Source of the DNA: Siphonodentalium dalli
Taxonomy: Eukaryota; Mollusca; Scaphopoda; Gadilida; Siphonodentaliidae
Assembly (NCBI GenBank): GCA_032622095.1
Contig: CP136066.1
Location: forward strand, 50,052,380-50,116,379
Direction: 5' to 3'
DNA length: 64,000 nt
Position numbers and translations under genes: made by a program. Positions 10,680 to 21,952 of this stretch are shown here, piece by piece. How positions within the stretch are numbered: the first letter of the stretch is position 1; every line of letters starts with the position of its first letter. The notes under the pieces were generated by a model that was given only the letters and a program-made list of their open reading frames with translations, was not told where the DNA came from and searched no databases.

Positions 10680-11415
10680 GCGTCTCCTTAATTAACGCTA
10701 AAGCCGAAGGTTTACTCGTGGCGAGTCTTTAAAATTTAAATAAGTATCGTTAAGTGCTGTTTCACTAGTCTATTTTCCCCGCCAAATCCAAACGGGTTAA
10801 TGAGGGAGCGATGTAATGCAGGAGCAAGTACGTCGATATAACTTAGGTAATCTCGCAAAGTTTGACCGCTCTACTTAAAAGGCAAGCCCGCCCAACGGAG
10901 AGCTCGCGTTCCGGTTTGTTCAAATTGGCAAATTACACCAAATACCAAACGTGGGAAAATACTAAAAAAATGAAAACATGAAGATACAATTTTGTTGACG
11001 ATTGGATGTGATAGGATTATCAACGCGCAACTTTAGTGCGATTTCCTAAGTTTTAGAGCAAACGGTTCACTCGTGGCGACGCTATGTAGCGTAATACGTA
11101 ATACAGAGTGCCATCGATATATGGCAAAAGGCGAAATTATCCCATTTTCTCGTCAAATTAAAACAGGCTAACGATGGAGCGAGTTAAATGCTCGAGCAGG
11201 TACTTCGGTATACCCTAGATACGATGTTTGACTGCCGTGATATAAAAGAAATCCGCCAAACGGAGACCGCACACCGGGGCTGGTCGAGTCTCTTCGCAAA
11301 TTCCAGTAAAACTCGCAAAGGAAAAAAATGGAAACATCGTGAACCGAGATAAAACAAATTTGACGACCGGATGTGGTGGGTACCATTCACGTGCAAATTC
11401 AGTTACATTTTCTAA
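10680..11415. repeat. Two-copy tandem repeat, unit ~365 bp
   Basis: Unit 1 starts near 10690 (GGTTTACTCGTGGCGA) and unit 2 near 11060 (GGTTCACTCGTGGCGA). Shared blocks include the TATTTTCCCCGCCAAAT / CATTTTCTCGTCAAAT segment, the CGATGGAGCGAG-type segment, and a closing segment with GACGATTGGATGTG / GACGACCGGATGTG. The copies are well diverged, so this is an old duplication. No gene is seen. Confidence 0.75.
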
Positions 11416-11539
11416 CTTTTCGAACGAATGGGTAGTGAGTTAATCGGGATTGAGTGCCCGATATTACATGCATTTACATGTTATGTAGGAAAATACCCCC
11501 GGATGACTGTATACACTAGAAAAGGTTAATACTATGAAT

Positions 11540-11960
11540 AAATGTAGGTTCATGTAAAGGGTTAAGTTTAAGGATAGGGTTATGGTTATGTGTAGATCAG
11601 GGTTATGTTTAGGGTTATGGTTATGGGTAGGATCTGGTTTATAAATTGGGTTAGAGTTGTGGATATGGTTAATATTAAAACGATGACCGTGTTATTCAAA
11701 GGAATTGGTTTTGGTTAGGCTTGTGTGCATAAGACTAGACTTATCGAAGGGGTTATGGTTATGGTTCAGGGAATGGCTATGGATATGGTTTGCACGAGTA
11801 CTGTGAATATGGCCATGGTAATTTATTGCGTTATGGTTAAGTGCTGTGGATAGGGCTATGGGTAGGTTTGGCTACGATTAAGGTTGTGCTTATGGAAATA
11901 TTAGGGCTATGGGGGGTTTATGGGTATCGATTGGATATGGGGTGGTAGAGGGTTAAATTA
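11540..11960 (+). repeat. Degenerate GGTTATG / TAGGGTTATG-rich tract
   Basis: About 400 bp of loosely repeated GGGTTATGGTTATG-like words with a strong G/T bias on the + strand. It resembles a degraded interstitial telomere-like or simple G-rich array. There are no runs of a single exact unit. Confidence 0.6.
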
Positions 11961-12027
11961 ATTATGGGGATCGGGGATAGGGAATATGCATGGAAGTATC
12001 AAAATTCTGCAGGCCAGAATTTTAACC

Positions 12028-12034
<7 letters not shown>

Positions 12035-12068
<34 letters not shown>
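12035..12068. repeat. (TA)n microsatellite
   Basis: About 17 uninterrupted TA units following a short CT run. Confidence 0.95.
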
Positions 12069-12072
<4 letters not shown>

Positions 12073-12525
12073 CATTTGTTTTTAATCAAAACATGGAAAT
12101 ATCACAAATAGAACAATACAAACGCCGATTGGTTTGGTCAAGCTCATCGTATTTGGTGAATAAATTTGCGATTTGACCATATTGTTTTTATTTCGAAGAG
12201 GATGCCTATAGATACGAACATTATTAGCGATAAAGTATGGTACAAAACACACACAATATCGTCATTAAACATACGAGGACCCCAATCACACACGTATAGC
12301 TTTTAGACGATAGCAGAAGATATCAGGAATTTTCATAGGCGAACATATAAATAATGCGAACAGACATAATGGGTTAGTTATTCACTACTGGGAATTTCAG
12401 GCAATTACCACATATGACCAACTATATGTTTACAAAGAGATAAGTTGCGTTGGCTGATAAAATGAGACTGTTGTCAGCTGATTCACTATCGGACGAATAA
12501 ACCGTAAAACCTGGATGTGTCACAT

Positions 12526-12831
12526 TCATGGTCCATCGATTTTCCACTCATTGTTTCGCCCGAAGGGAGAGTACAACTTGGGAAAGTTGGATTTCACTGT
12601 GTCAAAAAATTCACATGTGTTTCTTGTTTTACCAATATGAGTAAATGTTAGCCATAAATTACCATTGCTTTTCTTTGTTATCATATGAAATCGTAGTAAA
12701 CCATCTTCGAGTCGGAGTAAACCAGCCCAATATATATTGGCTTGTGTCAATGGTACAACTGTATACCGAGAACAATCAGCAACAAGCAACAAGAAAACCA
12801 TAGTCAGAAATGATAACGCGCACAAGATCAT
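12526..12831 (-). CDS. Small putative secreted protein (101 aa), function unknown
   Basis: The frame starts with an ATG at 12831. The first 18 or so residues (MILCALSFLTMVFLLLVA) form a good signal-peptide-like hydrophobic stretch, followed by a 80-residue part with two cysteines (C20, C73). A TATA-like stretch lies a few bases upstream on the minus strand. The start codon and first dozen codons lie in a repeat that also occurs at 27350-27393 (-) and 42673-42722 (+), whereas the rest of the frame is unique here. It could be a first exon or single-exon gene of a small secreted protein, or a chance frame created at a repeat edge. No family is recognised. Confidence 0.35.
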   Translation of the reverse strand: MILCALSFLTMVFLLLVADCSRYTVVPLTQANIYWAGLLRLEDGLLRFHMITKKSNGNLWLTFTHIGKTRNTCEFFDTVKSNFPKLYSPFGRNNEWKIDGP

Positions 12832-14540
12832 CTATTATATACCCATGATTGTAATTATAGAATATAAAATATATTGGTTTCGCGAATGACCAACTCAGAA
12901 TTCCATTAAAATAACAATAACAACCAGCACATAATTAACGAACCGGCGGCCGACTCGGTCGTCTCCAACCACAACCATCAGTGGGCTGCAGAACGAAAAA
13001 ATATCTATAAAAGTTGAAATATAGGACTTACACATTATCTTTTAATTTTCTTTTATTGGTAATTGACATAGTTTGTCACAAACCAAAAATCAACATTATT
13101 GACATAATAATGTAAAGAACAATAAACAAAATTGAAATTCCCAACTACACCTTTTACCGGAGTCGGCCTCCTGGTCGCGCAGTTCGACTTTTAAACCGAA
13201 AAAAAACAATTATCTATAAATTAAATGCCCATAGGACCACAGCTATAAAAAAAATTGGAGAACAATATACACGCGGTACGCGCTAATAAAGATGCATGCA
13301 ATGAGACTGTTATCGTCCATTAATTATTTTACAAAGAATTATTTTTAAAATCTGATACAATGTATGATGTATTAAATAACGTTTTCTACTAAAGTATACG
13401 GTATATAATATACATGTTATCTCTCTCTTTTAAACTAGGTAATGTGTAGTTATTACTTTAATACTTGTTCTTGGTAACCACTCAATGAGTATTTAAAATG
13501 AAGTTTGTTACGTGAAATTAATTTAAAATTGATACGATATTTTGTACATGAGCGGAAACTTTGTAGCGGCGTATTTATGACGAGAAGAGGCAAATAGTTA
13601 ACTAAAAGTTAAATAATTAATATTATTACTAACCTTTAGTAAGTAGATAGGTTTATAAAAATGTGAATTAAAACAAACTCAATAACATGTGCGTGTGTTC
13701 ACGATGGGTCACAAGTAGGGACGCAGTGACAATGGGTTGGGTGTAAGTACTTATATTGTATGGGACACTAACAGGTCTAATTGAATATTACATGCGCATG
13801 TTTTCACGTCTGATCATCACATGTAGGGACGCGGCGACGGGCGATTGGGGTGCACGTATGTACTTTTTTCTAATATTGATTGTGTCACTGTCGGGTCTGT
13901 TTGACATTTTAATGTGCACGTTCCAGCTCACAACTGGTTACATGTAGGGACGCGGCGACATGGGATTGGCGTGTATGCACTTATATTGCCTGGGACCATG
14001 TATGTTTGAACATTTCATGTGCATGTTTTCACATTTTCACATTATGTCCCGTGTAGAGACGTGGCAACGTGGGTTTAGGGTGTGCGTACTTATATTGCAT
14101 GGGACACTGTCCGGTATATTTGATTATTTCGTGTGTATGTCATCAAGGCTGATCACATCGTCACAGAGACGTGGCACAGGAGGTTTGGTGTACGTATACT
14201 TATATTGCATGCAACACAGTCCGGTCGGTTTGAACATTTCATGGGTATGTTCTCATGGCTGGCCACAACGGCGTGGTACAAGGGGTTGGGTATACATACT
14301 TGTAATCCATTTGATTATATAGGCAATATCTTTTATTTCATGTGCATGTTTTCACGTCTGGTCATCACATGTAGGGGCGCGGTGGCAGGTGGTTGTGGTG
14401 CAGTATGTACTGTTTTCTAATATTGATAGTGACACTCTCTGATCTGTTTGACATTTTCATGTGCACGTTCTCATGACTGGTTACATGAAGGTACGCGGAG
14501 ACATGGGATTGGCATGCATGCACTTATATTGAATGGTACC
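12785..14540. repeat. Segment duplicated at 27350-29660, with a ~100-130-bp tandem array at its far end
   Basis: From the ACAAGAAAACC motif near 12790 the sequence parallels 27350 onward in the same orientation at high similarity. Shared blocks include TATATACCCATGATTG, CAAACCAAAAATCAAC and GATGCATGCAATGAGACTG. From about 13690 it becomes a tandem array of units containing CATGTGCATGTTTTCACG, CATGTAGGGACGCGGCGAC and CTTATATTGCATGGGACAC. The short proteins in the array are repeat artefacts. The long inverted arms of the 26.6-30.6 kb copy are absent here. Confidence 0.8.
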
Positions 14541-15749
14541 AGGTCTTTGGTGTTGAATTATAGAGTATATTGTCATGTACTGGTATAGACAAATGTACAT
14601 TACACAAATTATTGGAATTTGTGAGTCACTCGCATTTATATAAGAGAATGCACTGGTACATGATCTGTAATGCTGCACCACCATATCTTTGGGTTAAATG
14701 TGAAAGGTGACCTGGACGTGGACTACTTGGGTTAAGAGAGTCCAACTTATGTTTACAATGATAATGTATCATATTATATCAACACTATAGATCAAGATAA
14801 GCCACATCACTGCTGATCCATTAATATCAATTATATAGCAGAGCTGTTAACAAATCACAGGAATTGTTTATGTCTAAGCTGACATCTCTATTAAACCAAT
14901 AACATTTATAATGACCTCAGACAATATGTAGAGTGATATCTTCAGCTGTGCAAGACAGGACAGATGTCCAAGTCTACTGTTAATATCATGTGATGTGTAT
15001 TGTTGAATCTTTATTTTAAATTAGATATCATGGCTTTCTTTCTCATATGATCTGCACATTGACATAAGAGACATCAGAAAATAATATAGCCTTATCAATA
15101 TCTACGTAGTCCAAAGGCATGGGATAGAATTGATGAATTGATTTAATTTCGCTTCAAACAAATTTACCAGTACATAACACAATATTTTGGACCTATTTAA
15201 CCAACTTTGGTGTGATGACTCGGGGTATCCCTGAAAGAGTTATAATGGTGTTAGTTTTTTCAAATTGTACTAACTTTAAAAACAAATTTAAATTATTTTA
15301 AAAAAATATTTTATTATATTTTGTTTTATCTATTTATTTTGTATTTATTTTTGATAAATTTAGCAAAGGAATTCAATCAATATTTATTTATTTTTTTAAA
15401 AGCGAATATTTTTTTCGAAAAAGGGCCATAACTGTTAAAAATAATCGGATCAAACCCATATTCGAACTCGAACTGTCTTTTGTGCTGATAAATTCATTTA
15501 CAAAATATGGTTCCGTGTAATACTCCCCGGGTTCTTTAACACTAAGTCGGCAACTCTCATACATAGACATTTATTATACACGTATTTACATGTTAACATC
15601 AGGCATTCACGGAAAATCACATATAAACATTATCTTCTCAGCTATACGTTCGAAGCAAGAGACTCGTTATATAATTCAGAGTGGGTGAGTCTAGGCTCTG
15701 TCCAGAATATATATGATAACGGTCAACGACCTGAAGTGTCAGTGAACCG
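14541..15749. other. AT-rich sequence with no recognised gene
   Basis: Nothing coding is seen. An extremely AT-rich block lies at about 15240-15420. A motif near 15198 (TTGGTGTGATGACTCGGGG) recurs inverted near 20440, suggesting a dispersed element end. Confidence 0.4.
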
Positions 15750-17804
15750 GGGCCTGTTTCATGAAGCAAGGTCATAAGATTATCTTAAGATGGACTTAAT
15801 CTAAGATCTAAGCTGGATCTTATGATGTAACTTTTACGTTCCAAGAACGCGTTCCACAAAACAAGATTAAGTCCTACTTAAGTAGTAAGTTAAGTTTCCG
15901 CTCATTTAGACTGGTTATCGACAATTTTCTACAGTCCGGAACAAAAACATGTGGGCTTGTGCAATCTTTATGTACGGCATTGAGAGGTTATCGAGAAAGA
16001 GCCGAGTCCGAGTTGACATTATTATGTGACAGGTATACTGGATAGCAGCTAGGGTGGGGTGGGCGAATCAGCTCATGTATCTTAGTGTCTATAGTCAGTG
16101 GCCATATTTTCGCATATGGATCTTAGACTTGTATGATTTCCACGATGTGAATTTGAACTTGAGTACATCGCAGGCTCTTAAAATGATAAGCTTTGCGTTT
16201 ACTGATGAGTGGCTGTGTCAGAAATAATACAATATAATTATATGGATCGATGCATGACTGCGACCATGCATTAACGCCGATTTAATCCACTGAGAGCAAT
16301 GATCAGGTGGCGATTGTTTTTATGTGAGCCGACATAACTCGTGTGTTATTGACCACCGCTCTCTACGTGTAGCAATAATCAAAATAAATCGGCGATGTCA
16401 TCAGGACACACATAGGTCATTTTTCGTTTTCATTAGCACACTCGTATTAAGGGGTGTCATCGTTACGGGTGTGTATATCATATATGCAGTATGCTGTACA
16501 ACGGTCATCCCACCCCTGCAAAAAAAAAACATTACCAAAATTTGGACAGCCTTGAAAATCACGACATATGCGTGGGCATAAACTCAATACAAATAATATT
16601 TTCTATAGAAAATTGTCACTATTTCTAAAACATATTTTGATAAAGAGCGTTTGTGTTACCTTTCCTATATGACATATCTGCATTGTAAACAGCCGACGGA
16701 AATTTGGAAAGAGGAAAGAATCAATACATTAATTGATCTCATGTTACCCCATCTCCCCACACACATATGGAATAACATAGAGGAGATTGTGAGCTTTGAG
16801 CTAGGTCATAATTCTTATCAAAAGTTCGTGGATAATACAAATTTATAATATATATTATCTATAGGTCACATACACAGTTGATAATTGACTATATGCTACA
16901 TTCGACGAGGCTCAAGGGTAGCTAGTTGGTCTCTGTGGGGGGAGGGGTACATCGTGCAATTTCCAACTGCACCCGCCCCTTAATTAAAGCGGGCCAAACT
17001 TCCATGTTCGTGAAATGCCATGTCCACCCCACCTGTTTGATTTAAACTTTTCAATTGGTATCTGAAATATTCCAACAGTTCGAAATTTCTAACCTGACGC
17101 CCCTAAAGTTGGTGATTTTCGGTTACTGCTGTTTGTCTAAAACAACACAGTCCTTTACTAGTTAGAAATTCGAACAATTGAAACCTATGTATAGTGTACG
17201 ATTAATGTTGTTGTCAGGCTTGAATTTCCAATTGCTAAACATTTTGACCAAATTGTGTGTGTGGAGGGGGGGGGGGGGGGGGGGGAGACAACATAAAAAC
17301 CCAATCGCCACGTCCCTGATAAGCCTGTGCTCTGAATTGTTTTTACCAAACTAACCCTATGGCTATACGGTGAGTTGGGGGTGCCCTTCTCCAAACTTTG
17401 GTTTTGGAAAGTTTGAGGTGCCAGTTGGAATGTTTAAACCCAAAGATAATTTGATGTTGTTTAAGGAAGTGTAGTTGGACATTTCGAGGCGATCACCCCT
17501 CTCACTCTGTAGCCACGACCCTGTATACCAGACGACGAATTGCCCACCCAGCCAATGTACAGATATGACCGTAATTTGCAAAATAACATAGGCCGCCATA
17601 CTTGTGATCGATATGCCACTTATCACGTGGGTCTTAACTTTAAGATTTTCTTATGACACCTCACAGCAGTCTTAAAGTTAAGACCAAAGTTAAGACCATC
17701 TTAAGTTACGACCTTGTTCGTGAAACGCACTTATGACTGAAGTTTGAACTTATGACCATCTTAAGTCCCAACTATGTCATAAGTTGCTTTCATGAAACAG
17801 GGCC
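15750..17804. mobile_element. Possible DNA transposon with GGCCTGTTTCATGAA inverted ends
   Basis: The left end GGGGCCTGTTTCATGAAGC is inverted at the right as GCTTTCATGAAACAGGGCC. Both ends are followed inward by similar CTTAAGAT / CATAAG palindromic words. The length is about 2.05 kb with no transposase. No clear target duplication was found, so the two ends might instead be two short foldback elements of one family. The interior holds other repeat fragments. Confidence 0.5.
16925..17316. mobile_element. Fragment of hAT-like element family
   Basis: Ends GCCACGTCCCTG at about 17305-17316, identical to the right end of the element at 33237-34271, and contains the same TTGGAAATTTC-type words and a long poly-G run. 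The left end is not clear, so this is a partial copy. Confidence 0.5.
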
Positions 17805-18654
17805 CTGGCCTCTATATTCCCATTTCTATGAGGTTAGCGACCCATGAGTAAATAATCGCGAGATCATTCACCCAGAGGTTCGCTATCCCACCTGAATAGA
17901 GCATGTACCAAGGCAGGACACTAACCTTCGTAATAATAGTTTTAACCATACTCACGCCATCTCAACAGCTGAAAGTGTTACATCCGATCAGAGAAATATA
18001 TTTGAGTTATCGCACCATGCGTAGAGTATATACGGACAGACAGACAGACGGACGAACGACGAGTGATCAATCCAATGAATATGAGCAGCTACATCACGTA
18101 ATGAGTGTGCGATAAGCAAAACATTCAAAACACCGGATGGACCCGACGGATCCCAATGTGGATCATCAGGATCAATGGTGACTTTCTCGCGGTGATCCAC
18201 GGGGAACTTACGTCGAGCGGATTATATGAATCAACAGAAATCATGGATTCTGTGCAGGGCTCATCAATTCGTAAGGAATTATCGCGAACAACTGAGGATC
18301 GCCACGAAGCAAAGACATGTACTTGGAATATTTCACGACATTTCCATCAATTTTATCACATCATTAAAGTCCGGACATTTATTGGACTGGAGTCATAAAA
18401 TAATGTTCACTATAATAACCACGTTGTATGTATCGTTCATAAAGCACATGAGTGTATTTTGCACTCATCCATGTCTCAAATTCATTAATTTGTTGCATAT
18501 ATTCTGCTGAATATAAAACGAGATGGTCCCATAATGGCCGGAGTTAGGGTACAGTTCCCATTTAACTAAATATTGATAATTGTCTTATCTTAACAAGTCC
18601 AAACTTCTAATGACCACGAAAATTATAATTTATGGAAATTCTAGAGCTTTGAAA

Positions 18655-19395
18655 TGTGATACCCGTTGCATAATATACACATAAAATGTTATCCGCGGAT
18701 ATTGGGACATAATGTACACATAAATTGTGATCCATGGGCATGTTGGCATAATGTACACACATAATGTAATCCATGGGCATGATGGCATAACGTACACATA
18801 TAATGTGATCCATGGGCATGGCGGAATAATATACACATATAATGTGATACATTGGCATGGTGGCATAATGAACACATTTAATGTGATCCATGGGCATGGC
18901 GCCATAATATACACATATAATGGGCATGGCGGCATAATGTACACATATAATGTGATCCAATGGCATGGTGGCACAATGTTCACATTTAATGTGATCCATG
19001 GGCATGGTGGCATAATATACACATAAAATGTGATCAATGGGCATGGCGGCATAATTTACACATATAATGTGATCCATGGACATGGCGGCATAATGTACAT
19101 ATATAATGTGAGGCATGGGTATCATGTACACATATAATGTGATCCACTGGCATGGTGGCATTATGTGCACATTTAATGTGATCCACGGACATGGCGGCAT
19201 AATTTATGCATATAATGTGGTCCATGGGCATGACGGCATACTATACACATCAAATGTGAACCATGGGCATGGCCGCATAATGTATGCATGTTATGCTATC
19301 AGTGGGCATGGTGGCATAATGCGCACATATAATGTGATACATAGGCACGGTGACATAATGTCACATACAAGGTGATCCGCGGGCATGGTGGCGTA
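18655..19395. repeat. 39-bp minisatellite, about 19 units
   Basis: The unit is 39 bp with the core ATCCATGGGCATGG, CGGCATAATGTACACAT and ATAATGTG, repeated with point changes and a few short units (for example near 18910). Because 39 is divisible by three and the unit lacks stops in several frames, long frames appear on both strands. They are a by-product of the unit, not evidence of a gene. Confidence 0.95.
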
Positions 19396-19669
19396 AATAT
19401 TGAGGTTTGTATAAAACACGTCGATTTTAAAATATGGCTCGCTAATCATCACTAATGCCTTGTGTGTTGTGTGGGTCACCGTGAGTAACTCTTCGAAAAA
19501 TATTCTCGGTGTTGAGTATTTTGCTTATCGCACGCTTGTTTACATACTGAACATATTCGTGAAAACCGATTCATATTTCAAGAAAAATGACGTGAACCAT
19601 TATATTGATCACTTCAAATTACGACTATTGCATTTTTCATAACAAATCTAATGGTCGAGGTTGAAAAAA

Positions 19670-20060
19670 TAAAACATCAACACGTCCGTTAGTACATTAG
19701 TTGTATAAGTCGGGCAAAACTTACGAAAATATTCACAATTGAAGACGTTGACCTAAGAACGGTGTATGGGTTGGATGAGAACGCTGGTGAATTACTGTAC
19801 TGTTAATCACACGATTGCTAATGTTATACTTGCTGATAAAACACAACAGTGGGAGAACCGCCACTATAAATCCACCAAGGTTGGAATAAAATCTGAAATA
19901 CTACATATGTCAGGGTTAATGGACGAGCTACTTGAGCCCGTAGTCCGAGAACATTTAGTTCACGAATGTCCAGTCGCAGTCCATTAACAGATTTACAACA
20001 TAGCTGTATGATATACGTGGATAAATTAGATTAATGCAGATGAAAAATCACGATAAATGA
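19670..20060 (+). repeat. Dispersed repeat family, copy 3
   Basis: Parallels 8490-8905 (GAAGACGTTGACC, ACGGTGTA, ACACAACAGTGG, ACGAATGTCCAGTCGC). The conserved DGRGRSPRP region is disrupted by a small deletion near 19935, so no common peptide survives. This supports decay of a once longer element. Confidence 0.65.
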
Positions 20061-20477
20061 TCGAACGGGAGGACGCAGCTGATTATGCAATAGTCCTCCG
20101 AAAGTGTCTGTTGACACATATACATGTACAAAACTATTGGGGAGCCTCTATTCAGCGTCGGAGGGGCCCGCACCTTTATGAGTTGCGGTCCATGTGTGCG
20201 CGTCGCGCGCATGACAAATATCTCCTATTCTTTTATATGGAGATAATATTTACTATGATACATCAATATATGCTCATGCAGATAGGTTCATATTTGACAT
20301 AAATATTGACATTGGGTTATATTGGACTTGTTTGTTTCTTAAATAGGCCCACCGTGAACTTATTTTTTATGTATTTAACTGCTTAATGTTTTTTAATCAA
20401 AATTGTGAAAAACTACCGGCGGTATAACCTCCGCCAGGGTACCCCGAGTCACCACACCACATTTGGAAATCTGAGTC

Positions 20478-20771
20478 TTATATATGTGTATATATATGTA
20501 TATATATATGTCCCACATATACACATAAACAAGATATAAATACTGAATTTGGGCACATCAAATGCCTGAAGTGTTTACTATTATTAACAAAATACATTAT
20601 AACATTGTACAGTGGATCAGTGCTCAGGTTGATCCACTCTTCCCTGTCCACTCTGTCCCATGGTAGCCCCCTGTCATCGAATGTGACCTCCCCGAACAAT
20701 AACTGGAAAACAAAATTTTGATCCATTTTTATGTCTGGCCTAAACGGAAACGACTCGTAGTGAATTGTCAA
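20478..20771 (-). CDS. Possible exon, unrecognised product
   Basis: A 97-codon frame on the minus strand. Its middle part (FDDRGLPWDRVDREEWINLS at about 37-56) has a protein-like composition, and a TTTTGTTTTCCAG acceptor-like site lies inside it. The C-terminal end runs into a TATA repeat and is not credible. It could be part of an exon of an unknown gene or chance. Confidence 0.2.
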   Translation of the reverse strand: MTIHYESFPFRPDIKMDQNFVFQLLFGEVTFDDRGLPWDRVDREEWINLSTDPLYNVIMYFVNNSKHFRHLMCPNSVFISCLCVYVGHIYIHIYTHI

Positions 20772-20891
20772 TTACCAGAGTACTGATCAGCGCGCGTTCA
20801 CTATTAGTAATCATATTGTGATCACAGTAATGCGCGACACGTGACTTCATACAGATCTGTATACAGTTCTATATCAATGTAAATGCATCCT

Positions 20892-21033
20892 AAAACAAGT
20901 AAAATATCAATTTAAAACGAGCGCGGCACTTTTAAAAATGCATCGATAAACAAGACATTAATCACCGATGCAGTTTTAAAGTGGCACGATCATTTTAAAC
21001 TCATATTTTTAAAATATATATTTTACTCGTTTT
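20892..21033. mobile_element. ~142-bp foldback (MITE-like) element
   Basis: The left arm begins AAAACAAGTAAAATAT and includes GCGGCACTTTTAAA and ATGCATCG. The right arm is its diverged reverse complement, ending ATTTTACTCGTTTT. The whole piece folds on itself around AAACAAGACATTAATCAC. Confidence 0.65.
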
Positions 21034-21952
21034 AATGACACGCCATGTGCGAACGTCCACAAAAGAATATCAGTTGTACGTTCGACACTGTAGAACAACA
21101 AACATAATTGAGAACGCTCTTTATTATAGACCGCTTTTGGACGATAAAAGCATCGACGCTCTTTATAAGACTAAGAGGCGACACAAAATCAAAACGTGTT
21201 TAATCGTCCTCTTTTGAAAGTCGATTTGTTTGTTCTCCGAAAAAAGATAACTACATAAATCGCCGGCGTCCTTCACATGTGGTATCCTGATGCTAATAAC
21301 TTTAGTATTTATCTGATTGTTTTCAAAAATTGGCATATGGATTACTCACATGAACATACAGGTAAAATTTAAATTTTGATTTGGTGCACCAATTATAGTG
21401 GGGTCCCTTTGGCCCCAAAAATGGCCATATTGTGACTTTAGTGACTAAAGCATGAAACTTCAAATATATGTTGCTTAGTTATGAGGGAAACGTTTTGGAG
21501 GGGGTGCCCGGTGGGAGTACCTGTGTCGGCATCAAATATTTGAGAAAAGTTGAAAAATCCTACTGTTGGGAATAAATGAGACTTGTATTAAACTAAATTA
21601 TGTTAACTCATTGTGCCATCAATAGTGCATCAAACGGACTGGGCCATTAGGACATATATGGTCAAGGTCAATTGCTATGGTCAAGGTCATTGCACAAATG
21701 TCATATTTTGGTCCATTTTTTTTATTAATTTTCTCATATTTCGCTACCCCTAGTGCCTTAGTCATTAAACAGAATCCCCATCATAATGCAAAATAACACC
21801 GTATATAGGAAGGGATGTTAGATAACTAAAGGCGTGATTGTGGAAGGAGGTTGTAGATGTCGGGATGAATGGACAGGGTGGAAGCAGAGTGGACTGGAAG
21901 GGAAGAGTAGTAGATAGGGAGGCAATCCCCAGGCCATACTCATATGTTCCTA

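Noticed and set aside
11540-11960. True telomere end
   Set aside because: Units are degenerate and flanked by ordinary sequence on both sides.
13756-14420. Several + strand frames of 60-120 codons, and their counterparts at 28343-29537
   Set aside because: They repeat the same peptide words because of the 100-130-bp tandem units.
18607-19375. Long frames of up to 197 codons on both strands in the minisatellite
   Set aside because: They arise because the 39-bp unit is a multiple of three and lacks stops; no start context, domain or non-repetitive flank supports a gene.
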